This document shows, one piece after another, positions 18,001 to 26,243 of a DNA stretch of 64,000 nt. The first letter of the stretch is position 1. Each line of letters starts with the position of its first letter. Both the position numbers and the translations under genes were made by a program. The stretch comes from Bacteroidaceae bacterium (GTDB lineage Bacteria > Bacteroidota > Bacteroidia > Bacteroidales > Bacteroidaceae). The stretch lies in the NCBI GenBank assembly GCA_017461345.1, contig JAFTYP010000016.1, positions 1 to 64,000 of the forward strand. The letters run 5' to 3'. The notes beneath the pieces were generated by a model that saw only the letters and a list, made by a program, of their open reading frames with translations, was not told where the DNA came from and ran no database searches.

Positions 18001-18036
18001 TGCCTTTTGCTGTCTTTAATGACATGTTTTCAAGTG

Positions 18037-18067
18037 CAAATGTACGAATAACACAGCGAACAGCAAA
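18037..18067 (-). promoter_or_regulatory. nadB promoter
   Basis: On the minus strand TTTG (18067-18064) and TACATTTG (18044-18037) are 23 bp apart start to start, the standard Bacteroidetes -33/-7 arrangement. Transcription would start near 18030, 30 nt before the ATG. Confidence 0.7.
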
Positions 18068-18118
18068 AGAAAAACTTATTTTTCTTTTAATAAGAGGGAT
18101 GCAATGTCGAAAAAACAG

Positions 18119-18220
18119 CCACGCCAAGTTGCCCGACAAGCCACACCAAGTTGCCCGACAAGCCACGCCAAGTTGCCCAACAAGCCACACCAAGTTGCCC
18201 GACAAGCCATGCCAAGTTTT
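18119..18220. repeat. 22-bp tandem array, AAGTTGCCC core
   Basis: Four full units (CCACGCCAAGTTGCCCGACA and then AG, with C/T and G/A changes) plus a partial fifth, each 22 bp long. Here the units are not palindromic as in the other arrays, but length and copy number agree. It lies between the divergent nadB and metH promoters. Confidence 0.9.
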
Positions 18221-18285
18221 GCGTCGTCCTGTTGGTCTTCTGCATTTTTCTCTTTGCTTCGTCCATGAATCTTAATTTTTCTTCG

Positions 18286-18293
18286 TAATTTTG
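18286..18293 (+). promoter_or_regulatory. metH promoter -7 box
   Basis: TAATTTTG fits TAnnTTTG. No convincing -33 box was found. Transcription would start about 18299-18301, so the metH mRNA starting at ATG 18303 would be nearly leaderless. Confidence 0.5.
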
Positions 18294-18302
18294 CATTCGG
18301 AA

Positions 18303-21300
18303 ATGGAACAGACTTTTAAGGACATAAGAGACTTGCTGGCTCAACGCATCCTCATTCTCGACGGTGCAATGGGCACGAAGATTCAGCAGTTTGGGCTGTC
18401 TGCCGAACACTTTCACGGCAAACGCTTCGCCTCGCATCCGGTTTCGCTGGCCGGCAACAACGACATTCTCTGCCTGACAGCGCCCGAAGTTGTCAAGGAC
18501 ATTCACCGACTTTACATCGAGGCAGGCGCCGACATCATAGCCACAAACACCTTCTCTTCCAACCGAATCAGCCAACAAGAGTATGGCTGTGCAGACATCG
18601 CGGCAGAGATGGCACGCGAAGGGGCACGCCTTGCCAGACAAGTAGCCGATGCTTTTGGGGGACAACGGACAACGGACAACAGACAACGGACAACAGACAA
18701 CGGACAACGGTCAACGGTCAATGCTCAATGTTCAACGGTCAACGACAGAAGAATTTTCGTGGCCGGCTCCATGGGACCCACAGCAAAATCGCTGACGCTT
18801 GCCTCCGACATGAGCCAACCAGCACACCGCACCGTGTCGTTCGACGAAATGGCAGAAGCCTACCGACAGCAGGCCGAGGCACTCCTCGAAGGCGGTGCCG
18901 ATTTCCTTCTGCTCGAAACCTGCTACGATGCCCTCAACACAAAGGCGGCCCTCTATGCCATAAGCGACATAAATCGTCGGTTTCATCGGCAAATTCCAGT
19001 CATGGTGTCGGTCACCGTCAACGACCGAAGCGGCCGAACTCTTACGGGGCAAACACTCTGGGCGTTCTACACGAGCATCTGTCACTACCCCTATCTGCTC
19101 TGTTTCGGCCTGAACTGTTCGTTCGGTGTCACTGATTTGCGCCCCTTCGTAGAACAGTTGTCTGCCAACTGCCCCTTGCCGATTTCCATCTACCCCAACG
19201 CCGGATTGCCCAACCAGATGGGCGAATACGAAGAACTGCCCGACTTTACTGCCCGACATCTCCGCGAGATGGCAGAAGCAGGCCTCATCAATATTGCCGG
19301 AGGTTGCTGCGGAACGAACGAGCAACACATCAGGGCGATTGCCGATGCCCTGCACAACATCAAGCCACGAATAGTGCCGGCAAAGGACGACAAACTGCGC
19401 GTCTCCGGTCTCGAACCACTGCTCATCGACCGTAAAACACAGAACTTCACCAACGTCGGGGAACGCACAAACGTGGCAGGCTCAAGGCGTTTTGCACGAC
19501 TCATTGCAGAGAAACAATACGACGAGGCACTCGCCGTTGCCCGTCAACAAATAGAAGGCGGAGCAACTGTCATCGACATCAATATGGACGATGCCATGCT
19601 CGACAGCCAACAGGAAATGCAAACCTTCTGCCGACACATCAGCGGAGAACCTGCCGTGGGCAAGGCCGTCCTGATGATAGACAGCAGCGACTGGCCTACA
19701 ATTCTTGCCGGACTGAAGAACGCACAAGGCAAATGCATCGTCAATTCCATAAGTCTCAAAGCAGGCGAGCAAGACTTTCTCGCCAAAGCCACAGAACTGC
19801 GCCAACTGGGAGCCGCTGTTGTTGTGATGGCTTTCGACGAGGAAGGACAAGCCACAACCTACGAAAGAAAGATTGCCATTGCTCGTCGTGCCTACAACCT
19901 CCTGACGTCCATTGGGTTCCCGCCACAGGACATCATCTTCGACGTCAATATACTTTCGGTCGGAACCGGCATCGAAGAACATCAAAACTATGGCATCGAC
20001 TTCATTCGAGCCGTTGAATGGATAAAGCAAAACCTGCCCCATGCCAAGACAAGCGGCGGCGTGAGCAACCTTTCATTCGCTTTCCGAGGTAACAATAAGG
20101 TAAGGGAAGCCATGCACTCGGTGTTCCTCTATCACGCCATACGTGCTGGTCTCGACATGGCAATCGTCAATCCGTCGATGCTTCAGGTGTACGACAACAT
20201 CGAACCCGGCCTGCTCAAAGCCGTCGAAGACGTCATCCTGAACACCGACAACGAAGCGACAGACAGGCTATTAAACAGCCCCTTCCCAACCTCCCCCAAG
20301 GGGAAGGAGACTCACTTGGATACCCTCCCATCGGGGGAAGACAGAGGGGTGCTGCCTGTTGAACAGCGTCTTGTGAATGCTTTGACCAAGGGTGACAGCA
20401 GCCATCTTGCAGAAGATGTGCCAGAAGCCTTAATGAAATATGGTCAGCCCATAAACGTCATCGAAGGTCCTCTCATGGAGGCGATGGAACATATCGGTGT
20501 CTTGTTTGGCGAAGGAAAGATGTTCCTGCCACAGGTTGTCCGTTCGGCTCAGGTGATGAAGGACGCTGTTGCCATCCTCACGGCACAGGACTCCTCCACC
20601 CCGGAAGAGGCTGACAGGGGGCAAAAGCCTTGCATTGTGCTTGCCACGGCCAATGGCGACGTGCACGACATCGGTAAAAACATTGTCGGCATTGTGTTGG
20701 CGTGCAACGGTTTCGAGGTGGTTGACCTAGGCGTTATGGTACCTTGCGAGATGATTCTCAAGGCCACATTGAGGCACAAGCCTGTCCTCGTTGGCATCAG
20801 CGGCCTGATAACTCCGTCGCTCAAGGAGATGGAAAAACTCTGCGAGACATTCCAGAAGGAGCATCTCGATGTGCCTATCCTGGTGGGAGGGGCAACGACA
20901 TCGGCCGTTCACACGGCAGTGAAGTTGGCACCTCTCTATGATGGTCTGGTCATCTATGGCGGCGATGCATCGCAAACCTCTGTGCTTGCCAAACGATTAT
21001 CTTCCGATTCTGCCCATTTCATCGAGCAGATGAAGGCCGAACAGGGGCAGATTCGTGATGCCTACAACGAGCATCATTCGCCTCTCACGCCCTACGAAGA
21101 GGCCAACAAATTACGTCCACAATACCATTGGCAAAACAGCGAATCCATTAATGGTCAATGCTCAATGGTCAATCTTCAATGTGAGGCTATCCTTTCTCTC
21201 ATCGACTGGCGGATGTTTTTGCTGTTCTGGGGCTTCAAGGGTGAAACACTAACTCAACTCCTGACCAACCCCGAAGCGGAGAAAACACTGCTGGAAGGCA

Positions 21301-21926
21301 AGCGGTTCCTTGAGTCGTGCATGGAAAAAGACTTGCTGAAGGTTGACATATTATATAAGGTAGAACCTGCCAGACGACAAGGTAACGACATTGTCTTCAC
21401 AGAAGACGGACAGCACCTGCCGATGCTCCGAAGCCAATCTGCCGCACAGCATTACCGTTGCCTTGCCGACTATTTCGACGAAGAGCAACCCTCCCCCGTC
21501 GGTCTCTTCGTGGTGACTGCCCAACCCACCCGGGAATCTGCCGATGAAACCGAGCGTTTGATGATGCATGCCCTCTGTGCCCGTCTGGCAGAAGCTGCTG
21601 CCGAATGGCTGAGTTCCTCAATGGAAAATGGTCAATGGTCAATGCGAGTCGGCTTCGGCTACGCCACTTGTCCGGACCACTCGCTGAAGCGCATCGTCTT
21701 CGACAGACTGCAGGCAGAGCAGAAGATGACTGTCAGCCTGACCGACCACTACAGCATCCGGCCATCGACCTCTGTTTGCGGTCTTCTCATCAGCCACCCC
21801 GAAGCCACATATTTCCCTGTAGGTCGCATAGACCAGGAGCAACTGAAGGACTATTGCCGGCGCAGGGGTATTAGCGTAGAGGAAGGCGAAAACTTGTTAT
21901 CCAAATACATAAACCACTCATCATAA
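18303..21926 (+). CDS. metH: Cobalamin-dependent methionine synthase, with several in-frame repeat insertions
   Basis: 1,207 residues from ATG 18303; the alternative TTG at 18291 would add four residues. It transfers methyl from methyltetrahydrofolate to homocysteine via cobalamin. The homocysteine domain covers about 1-345 (LILDGAMGTKIQQFGL, zinc ligands in CFGLNCSFG and GGCCGTNEQH). The pterin domain starts at FTNVGERTNVAGSRRFARLI. The B12 domain carries GDVHDIGKNIVGIVLACNGF. The activation domain ends with GYATCPDHSLKR and SHPEATYFPVGRI. Unusual stretches are encoded by repeats: residues about 120-148 (12 heptamers), 658-685 (GC-rich palindromic sequence), 950-961 and 1106-1115 (heptamers). 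They fall in loops or domain linkers, and all motifs remain. metF follows after one base. Confidence 0.93.
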   Translation: MEQTFKDIRDLLAQRILILDGAMGTKIQQFGLSAEHFHGKRFASHPVSLAGNNDILCLTAPEVVKDIHRLYIEAGADIIATNTFSSNRISQQEYGCADIAAEMAREGARLARQVADAFGGQRTTDNRQRTTDNGQRSTVNAQCSTVNDRRIFVAGSMGPTAKSLTLASDMSQPAHRTVSFDEMAEAYRQQAEALLEGGADFLLLETCYDALNTKAALYAISDINRRFHRQIPVMVSVTVNDRSGRTLTGQTLWAFYTSICHYPYLLCFGLNCSFGVTDLRPFVEQLSANCPLPISIYPNAGLPNQMGEYEELPDFTARHLREMAEAGLINIAGGCCGTNEQHIRAIADALHNIKPRIVPAKDDKLRVSGLEPLLIDRKTQNFTNVGERTNVAGSRRFARLIAEKQYDEALAVARQQIEGGATVIDINMDDAMLDSQQEMQTFCRHISGEPAVGKAVLMIDSSDWPTILAGLKNAQGKCIVNSISLKAGEQDFLAKATELRQLGAAVVVMAFDEEGQATTYERKIAIARRAYNLLTSIGFPPQDIIFDVNILSVGTGIEEHQNYGIDFIRAVEWIKQNLPHAKTSGGVSNLSFAFRGNNKVREAMHSVFLYHAIRAGLDMAIVNPSMLQVYDNIEPGLLKAVEDVILNTDNEATDRLLNSPFPTSPKGKETHLDTLPSGEDRGVLPVEQRLVNALTKGDSSHLAEDVPEALMKYGQPINVIEGPLMEAMEHIGVLFGEGKMFLPQVVRSAQVMKDAVAILTAQDSSTPEEADRGQKPCIVLATANGDVHDIGKNIVGIVLACNGFEVVDLGVMVPCEMILKATLRHKPVLVGISGLITPSLKEMEKLCETFQKEHLDVPILVGGATTSAVHTAVKLAPLYDGLVIYGGDASQTSVLAKRLSSDSAHFIEQMKAEQGQIRDAYNEHHSPLTPYEEANKLRPQYHWQNSESINGQCSMVNLQCEAILSLIDWRMFLLFWGFKGETLTQLLTNPEAEKTLLEGKRFLESCMEKDLLKVDILYKVEPARRQGNDIVFTEDGQHLPMLRSQSAAQHYRCLADYFDEEQPSPVGLFVVTAQPTRESADETERLMMHALCARLAEAAAEWLSSSMENGQWSMRVGFGYATCPDHSLKRIVFDRLQAEQKMTVSLTDHYSIRPSTSVCGLLISHPEATYFPVGRIDQEQLKDYCRRRGISVEEGENLLSKYINHSS
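18661..18744 (+). repeat. Heptamer array inside metH (12 units, 84 bp)
   Basis: Twelve 7-bp units (GACAACG, GACAACA, GTCAACG, GTCAATG, CTCAATG, TTCAACG types). 84 bp equals 28 codons, so the reading frame is kept. The encoded stretch is Arg/Thr/Asn/Gln-rich (GQRTTDNRQRTTDNGQR), unlike the rest of the domain. Confidence 0.9.
20277..20352 (+). repeat. GC-rich palindromic insertion inside metH
   Basis: CCCTTCCCAACCTCCCCCAA with GGGGAAGG, then CCCTCCCATCGGGGGAAG and AGAGGGGTG. These are short inverted C-run/G-run blocks of the kind often dispersed between genes in Bacteroidetes. Here they encode NSPFPTSPKGKETHLD and LPSGEDRGVLP in the linker before the cobalamin-binding module. A shorter similar tract lies at 20589-20625. 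Confidence 0.6.
21151..21184 (+). repeat. Heptamer array inside metH, second site
   Basis: ATGGTCA, ATGCTCA, ATGGTCA, ATCTTCA then ATGTGAG: about 4.5 units in the linker between the B12 domain and the activation domain, encoding NGQCSMVNLQC. Confidence 0.75.
21620..21647 (+). repeat. Heptamer array inside metH, third site
   Basis: ATGGAAA, ATGGTCA, ATGGTCA, ATGCGAG: four units in the activation domain, encoding MENGQWSMR just before the conserved GFGYATCPDHS. Confidence 0.7.
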
Positions 21927-21927
21927 C

Positions 21928-22884
21928 ATGAAAGTCATAGACATACTGAACGGCAGCCAACGCCCCTTTGCCAGTTTCGAACTCGTGCCTCCGCTGAAAG
22001 GCAGCGACGCAAGCCGTCTCTATCAGAGCCTCGACCCCCTGATGGAGTTCCATCCCCCATTTGTGAATATCACCTGCCACCGCGACGAAGTGGAGTTCGT
22101 GCCCAACGGCGACGGCAGTTACACACGGATGACTCTGGCAAAACGCCCCGGCACGGTTGCCATTGCAGCAGCCCTCATGCGCCGCTATCCCGAACTGGAG
22201 ATAGTGCCACACGTCATCTGTGGCGGCTCTTCGGCAAGCCGAGTGGAGAGCGAACTGCTTGACCTCCACTTTCTTGGCATCAACAACATCGTTGCCCTGC
22301 GCGGCGATGCCTTGCCCGGACAAAAGCATTTTCAGCCCGAAAGCGACGGCTTTGCCCACAGTTCGGAACTGGTGGAGATGATAAGCAACCTGAATCGTGG
22401 ACAATATCTCGACCCCACAGTGAAGCAAGGCCACAGCACCGACTTCTGCATCGGCGTGGCAGCCTATCCCGAGAAGCACTTCGAGGCTGCAAACATGGAG
22501 ACCGACATCCAGCACCTCAAGCAGAAAGTGGACGCCGGAGCCCACTACATCGTCACACAGATGTTCTTCGACAACTGCAAGTTCTTCCGGTTTGTCGACC
22601 TCTGCCGCAAGGCGGGCATCGGCGTTCCCATCATCCCCGGACTGAAACCCATCTCGACGAAAAAGCAGATAGACATGCTTCCGCGGAGTTTCCACATAGA
22701 CATTCCGCAAGAACTCGTCAGTCTGATGGACAAGACACGCACAGCCGAAGACGCCTACCGTCTGGGCATAGACTGGGCCATCCGCCAGAGTCGCGAACTC
22801 CTGGAGCACGGCGTCCCCGCCATACACTACTACACCATGGCCAAGCCCGACAACGTCTGCCAGATAGTCCGTGCCGTCTTCTGA
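21928..22884 (+). CDS. metF: 5,10-methylenetetrahydrofolate reductase
   Basis: 318 residues. It reduces methylene-THF to methyl-THF with FAD, supplying the methyl donor for MetH. The family pattern is seen in FASFELVPPLKG, FVNITCHRDEVEF (where many family members have VTWG), ALRGDALPG, IGVAAYPEKHFEA, KVDAGAHYIVTQMFFDN and PIIPGLKPI. The length matches the family (about 300-320). It starts one base after the metH stop, so the two form an operon and act in consecutive steps. The TTAACC array with a strong hairpin follows 50 bp downstream. Confidence 0.95.
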   Translation: MKVIDILNGSQRPFASFELVPPLKGSDASRLYQSLDPLMEFHPPFVNITCHRDEVEFVPNGDGSYTRMTLAKRPGTVAIAAALMRRYPELEIVPHVICGGSSASRVESELLDLHFLGINNIVALRGDALPGQKHFQPESDGFAHSSELVEMISNLNRGQYLDPTVKQGHSTDFCIGVAAYPEKHFEAANMETDIQHLKQKVDAGAHYIVTQMFFDNCKFFRFVDLCRKAGIGVPIIPGLKPISTKKQIDMLPRSFHIDIPQELVSLMDKTRTAEDAYRLGIDWAIRQSRELLEHGVPAIHYYTMAKPDNVCQIVRAVF

Positions 22885-22933
22885 ACAACAGCCGTTCGGC
22901 AACAACATCACACCCCCGTAGGGAGTCACTCAG

Positions 22934-23018
22934 AAAGGTTAACCATTCCGGTCGGAAAGGTTAAGCATTATTGCCAAAAAGGTTAAGCATTCTTTCGATA
23001 ATGCTTAACCTTTTTTTC
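22934..23018. repeat. 22-bp tandem array, TTAACC core, with perfect terminator hairpin
   Basis: GGTTAACC at 22938, GGTTAAGC at 22959 and GGTTAAGC at 22981 are spaced by 22 bp (within one base), then GCTTAACC. The last two units form a perfect 16-bp stem, AAAAAGGTTAAGCATT (22976-22991) with AATGCTTAACCTTTTT (23000-23015), loop 8 nt, followed by TTC. It lies between the convergent metF and the beta-helix gene and can stop transcription from both sides. Confidence 0.9.
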
Positions 23019-23067
23019 GTGCCTGGCAGACGAGATGTTAGTCCGCCGCGTAACTTGCTGTGTATCT

Positions 23068-25908
23068 TTATTGTGCCGTGAAACTTGTGACCTGATTGCC
23101 GCTGCTGCCCTGCACGTTGCTGCCGAGGTAGATTCCATGCCATGCGGTGGTGGCATCGGCTGGCTCTGTGGTGACATACCTGATGGTGTAGGTGCTGCCC
23201 TTTGTCATGCCCGTAGCCGTAAAGAGTGAGAGCGAACTGCTGACGCCAGCCTCGAAGGAGTAAGTGACCAGGTTGTTGCCGTCGGCATCGGCTATAATAT
23301 AATAACGGTTCGTGCTGTAACTGATGGACGAGGAACTGAGATAGTAGCCCTGTACGGCACTGCCTATGCTGCTCGACGAACTGCTTCCGCCCCAGCCTCC
23401 ACCGCCTCCCTGGCTTCCGCCTGCGCTGATGGCTGTGCCCTTGCCGGTAATCTGTATGTAAGAATTATTGTCGCAGTCGATGCCTTCCTCCGGTCCGCCT
23501 GCCGAAGTGTAGGTAAGGACGGTTCCGTCTCCTATTTGTATGGCCCCGCTGCTGCCATAGTTACTGTCGATAGCATCGTTGCCGTTGCTGTAACAGACAG
23601 TGATGCCTCCGTCGAAACGTATGCAGCCTGCCGTGTTGATGCAGTCGTCGTAACACTTGAAGTACAGCCTTCCGCCATTGATTGCCACAGATGACGTGCT
23701 CTTGAGTTTGCTCTCCATGCCTTCCGCCCCGTTCTGCGTGGTGTTGACAACACATTCGCCTCCGTTGACAGTGATGGCGCCTTGTGCCTTGATGGCCTTG
23801 GCCGACGATGTACTCAGGTATTTGGCTCCGCTTGTCTTGACGGTGAGGTTCGGACCTTCGGTGTCGCTCTTGCCAATGACAAGTGTACCGTCGCTCTTGA
23901 TGCCTTTGCCTCCTGCACCGGACATGGTGATGGTGATGTCGCCTCCCTGCAGGTCGATGCTGCCGTCGCAGGTCAAGCCCTTGGCGGTGGAGTAGTTGCT
24001 TGTAGTGCCTGTGCCTGCTCCGCTGTTGGTGATATTGATTGTGCCTCCGAGTGTCTGCAGCACACTGTTGCAGGAGATAGCCTTGGCGGCTGCGCCTGTA
24101 CAGTCGATGGTGATGTCGCCTCCGGCTATGGTGATGTCCGCATCGCCCTTTATGCCTGTTGCCGTTGCGAACTTGCTTCCGGACGCTGCCACCGAACCGC
24201 TATCGGTGATGGTGCCATCCTTGTAGCGCGATGTGTAGTCGCTTACGGTAAAAGTATATGCAGTGGTTCCTCTGGTGTAGGACGCCGTGTTGATGTAATA
24301 ATAGACGGTTGGCGTGGTTTCTGTTGGGCTATTCACTGCAGATGTTAGTATGGCATAGGTCTTTCCGCTGCCTCCTTTGCCTCCTCCGGAACGGGTGTAG
24401 TCGTCGCTGGCAAAGTAGAATGTCCCGTCGGGCACTTCGTCGAAGTCGTAATAATAGAACGTTTGTGTGGTCTGCCCTGTGGCCGAGACGGTGATTGTGT
24501 TGGTGAGTTGGTCTATTTTGGTGCCGCTCGATGTGTAGAGATAAACGACTTGTTTCCAATGTGTGCTGTTCGATGAACTTAGGGCGACACAGATGCGATA
24601 GACAGTTTCCTGGTCGCCTTCCTCGCCGCCGCTGCCGTCTCCGCTTTCCGAGCCGCTGACTTCGACGTTGCGCGACAGGTCGAGTGCTGCGCCAGAGCCG
24701 TGGGCTTGGATGTTTATGACGGGCTTTGTGTCTCCTTCACTGATGTTGAGATTGCCGTCGGCGCTGATTCCTTTACCTGCTTCGGCTGTATTGTTGACGA
24801 CGATTGTGCTGCCTGTGATGTCGATGTTGCCGGCTGCTTTGATGGCGACGACGTAGCCCGGGTCGTTGTTTTCCACGATGTATTGTCCGCTTTGGTTTAT
24901 GGTGATGTTGCCACCGCTGATGGTCAGGTTGTCTTTACTCTTGATGGCTTTGCTGCCGTCGCCTGTGGTGTTGATGTTGATGGTGCCGCCAGTGATGGTG
25001 AGGAGGCTGTCGCTTTTGATGCCGTCGACGCCTCTTTCGGTGACACTGATGTCGAGTGTTCCGTCTCGGAGCATTATTTGTCCGTCGTAATCATCGCCTT
25101 CGCCGGTTGCTTCCACTTGTATGCCATCGCCTTTCACGCCGCTGATGTTGACTGTGCTGCCGTTCATTTTGAAGTATTGGCCGGCGTGTATGCCGTCTTT
25201 TTCTGCTCCGCTGACGGTGATGCTGCCTGTGGAACTCTTGACGAGCATGTATTCTTTTGTTTTGATGGCATGTGTGTTGTTGCCTTTGACGTTAAGTGTT
25301 CCGCCCTTGCTGACCTCGAGATGTCCTTTGCAATAGAGGGCTGCTTTTTGTCCGAGGCTGTCTGGTGTGTCTTCCAGGTAGTTGTTTGTGCCTTCGAGCA
25401 GTTCGAGGGCGATGCGTTTTCCGCACTTGATGTCGAGTGCTGCGCCGTTGGTGCTTTTCAGGCTGACGCCGGCAAGGCGGATGCAGGCCTTGTAGTCTCC
25501 GTTGTAGGTGAAACTGCCTGTGGTGCTTTCTCCGCTGAGGACGAAGCACATTTCGCGGTCGGTGTTGGTGTTTGTTATGGTGACTGCGGCGCCGTCTGTC
25601 TGTGTGGTGATGCCTTCGACGTTCTGCGGGGTGACGGTTGCCGCACTTCCATTATAGGTGATGTAGAGTGTATCGGTGATGTTTTGTACGGTTTCATCGG
25701 GTTTTTCGAACGTGATGCTGTCCACTTCGTTCACGTCGATTATGGTGTCGCCTATGGTTATTTTGTTGTTTTCCAGAAGCATTTCTCTGATGTCGTACTT
25801 GACGTAGATGCCATTCTTCCAGAAGTAAAAACCTACGAACTCTTCGGCCGACAATGCCAATAGACCTATGGTCATGCAAAAGGCCATTATGTATCTGTAC
25901 TTTTTCAT
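23068..25908 (-). CDS. Cthe_2159-like carbohydrate-binding beta-helix protein, exported
   Basis: 946 residues. A signal or N-terminal anchor (about 1-20) is followed by a short domain (about 30-75, KITIGDTIIDVNEVDSITF) and then two blocks of right-handed beta-helix repeats (about 90-420 and 590-850). The repeats have the rungs GKRIALELLEGTNNYL, HLEVSKGGTLNVKGNN, GIHAGQYFKMNGSTVNI and KAIKSKDNLTISGGNITI. These match the Cthe_2159-type carbohydrate-binding domain family, known to bind polygalacturonate in Clostridium thermocellum. Between the blocks lies a separate domain (about 430-580). A Gly/Ser-rich stretch (GGSQGGGGGWGGSSSSSS) precedes the C-terminal part. It is a single-gene unit facing convergent metF. 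Pectin or polysaccharide binding at the surface is inference. Confidence 0.8.
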   Translation of the reverse strand: MKKYRYIMAFCMTIGLLALSAEEFVGFYFWKNGIYVKYDIREMLLENNKITIGDTIIDVNEVDSITFEKPDETVQNITDTLYITYNGSAATVTPQNVEGITTQTDGAAVTITNTNTDREMCFVLSGESTTGSFTYNGDYKACIRLAGVSLKSTNGAALDIKCGKRIALELLEGTNNYLEDTPDSLGQKAALYCKGHLEVSKGGTLNVKGNNTHAIKTKEYMLVKSSTGSITVSGAEKDGIHAGQYFKMNGSTVNISGVKGDGIQVEATGEGDDYDGQIMLRDGTLDISVTERGVDGIKSDSLLTITGGTININTTGDGSKAIKSKDNLTISGGNITINQSGQYIVENNDPGYVVAIKAAGNIDITGSTIVVNNTAEAGKGISADGNLNISEGDTKPVINIQAHGSGAALDLSRNVEVSGSESGDGSGGEEGDQETVYRICVALSSSNSTHWKQVVYLYTSSGTKIDQLTNTITVSATGQTTQTFYYYDFDEVPDGTFYFASDDYTRSGGGKGGSGKTYAILTSAVNSPTETTPTVYYYINTASYTRGTTAYTFTVSDYTSRYKDGTITDSGSVAASGSKFATATGIKGDADITIAGGDITIDCTGAAAKAISCNSVLQTLGGTINITNSGAGTGTTSNYSTAKGLTCDGSIDLQGGDITITMSGAGGKGIKSDGTLVIGKSDTEGPNLTVKTSGAKYLSTSSAKAIKAQGAITVNGGECVVNTTQNGAEGMESKLKSTSSVAINGGRLYFKCYDDCINTAGCIRFDGGITVCYSNGNDAIDSNYGSSGAIQIGDGTVLTYTSAGGPEEGIDCDNNSYIQITGKGTAISAGGSQGGGGGWGGSSSSSSIGSAVQGYYLSSSSISYSTNRYYIIADADGNNLVTYSFEAGVSSSLSLFTATGMTKGSTYTIRYVTTEPADATTAWHGIYLGSNVQGSSGNQVTSFTAQ

Positions 25909-26035
25909 AAACCTAAGTTTTTTCGAACAACTGTTTTCGTCTACAAAATTCTAATTTATTTTTTTTAATTACAAAATTATTTATCGGTTTTATTGCTTAA
26001 GTTCATGAAACAGTGCCCTATAGATGACAAAATAG

Positions 26036-26119
26036 AAAGGTTAACCATTCTGCCCGGAAAGGTTAAGCATTATGGGCAATTAGGTTAAGCATTCTTTCGA
26101 TAATGCTTAACCTTTTTTT
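26036..26119. repeat. 22-bp tandem array, TTAACC core, in a divergent promoter region
   Basis: Four units: GGTTAACC 26039, GGTTAAGC 26061, GGTTAAGC 26083, GCTTAACC 26105, spaced exactly 22 bp. The last pair forms GGTTAAGCATT/AATGCTTAACC with an 8-nt loop and a T7 run. The array lies between divergently transcribed genes, upstream of the dacB promoter, so here it would act as an insulator rather than as an end-of-gene terminator. Confidence 0.9.
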
Positions 26120-26193
26120 CGTGTCTAGCCTGCGGCTTTGTTTGGAGGGGCGGAGAAAATGGGTTTTACTCGTTAAAAAAGTTTGTCGTTTCG

Positions 26194-26224
26194 TTGTATT
26201 ATTTCTTCTTTCTCTCTACCTTTG
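26194..26224 (+). promoter_or_regulatory. dacB-like gene promoter
   Basis: TTG at 26194-26196 and TACCTTTG at 26217-26224, 23 bp apart. Start of transcription near 26231, about 13 nt before the ATG pair at 26244. Confidence 0.6.
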
Positions 26225-26243
26225 TGGCGAAGTCTGACATTAC

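Noticed and set aside
16369..18051. 560-codon frame opposite nadB
   Set aside because: Shadow of nadB on the other strand; no protein-like pattern.
18001..18290. Cobalamin riboswitch upstream of metH
   Set aside because: The leader is almost absent according to the promoter box, and the space is filled by simple 22-bp repeats without a B12-box-like motif that I could recognise.
24700..25863. 387-codon frame opposite the beta-helix gene
   Set aside because: Repetitive mirror of the Gly/Asp-rich beta-helix codons; the minus frame has a signal peptide and family repeats.
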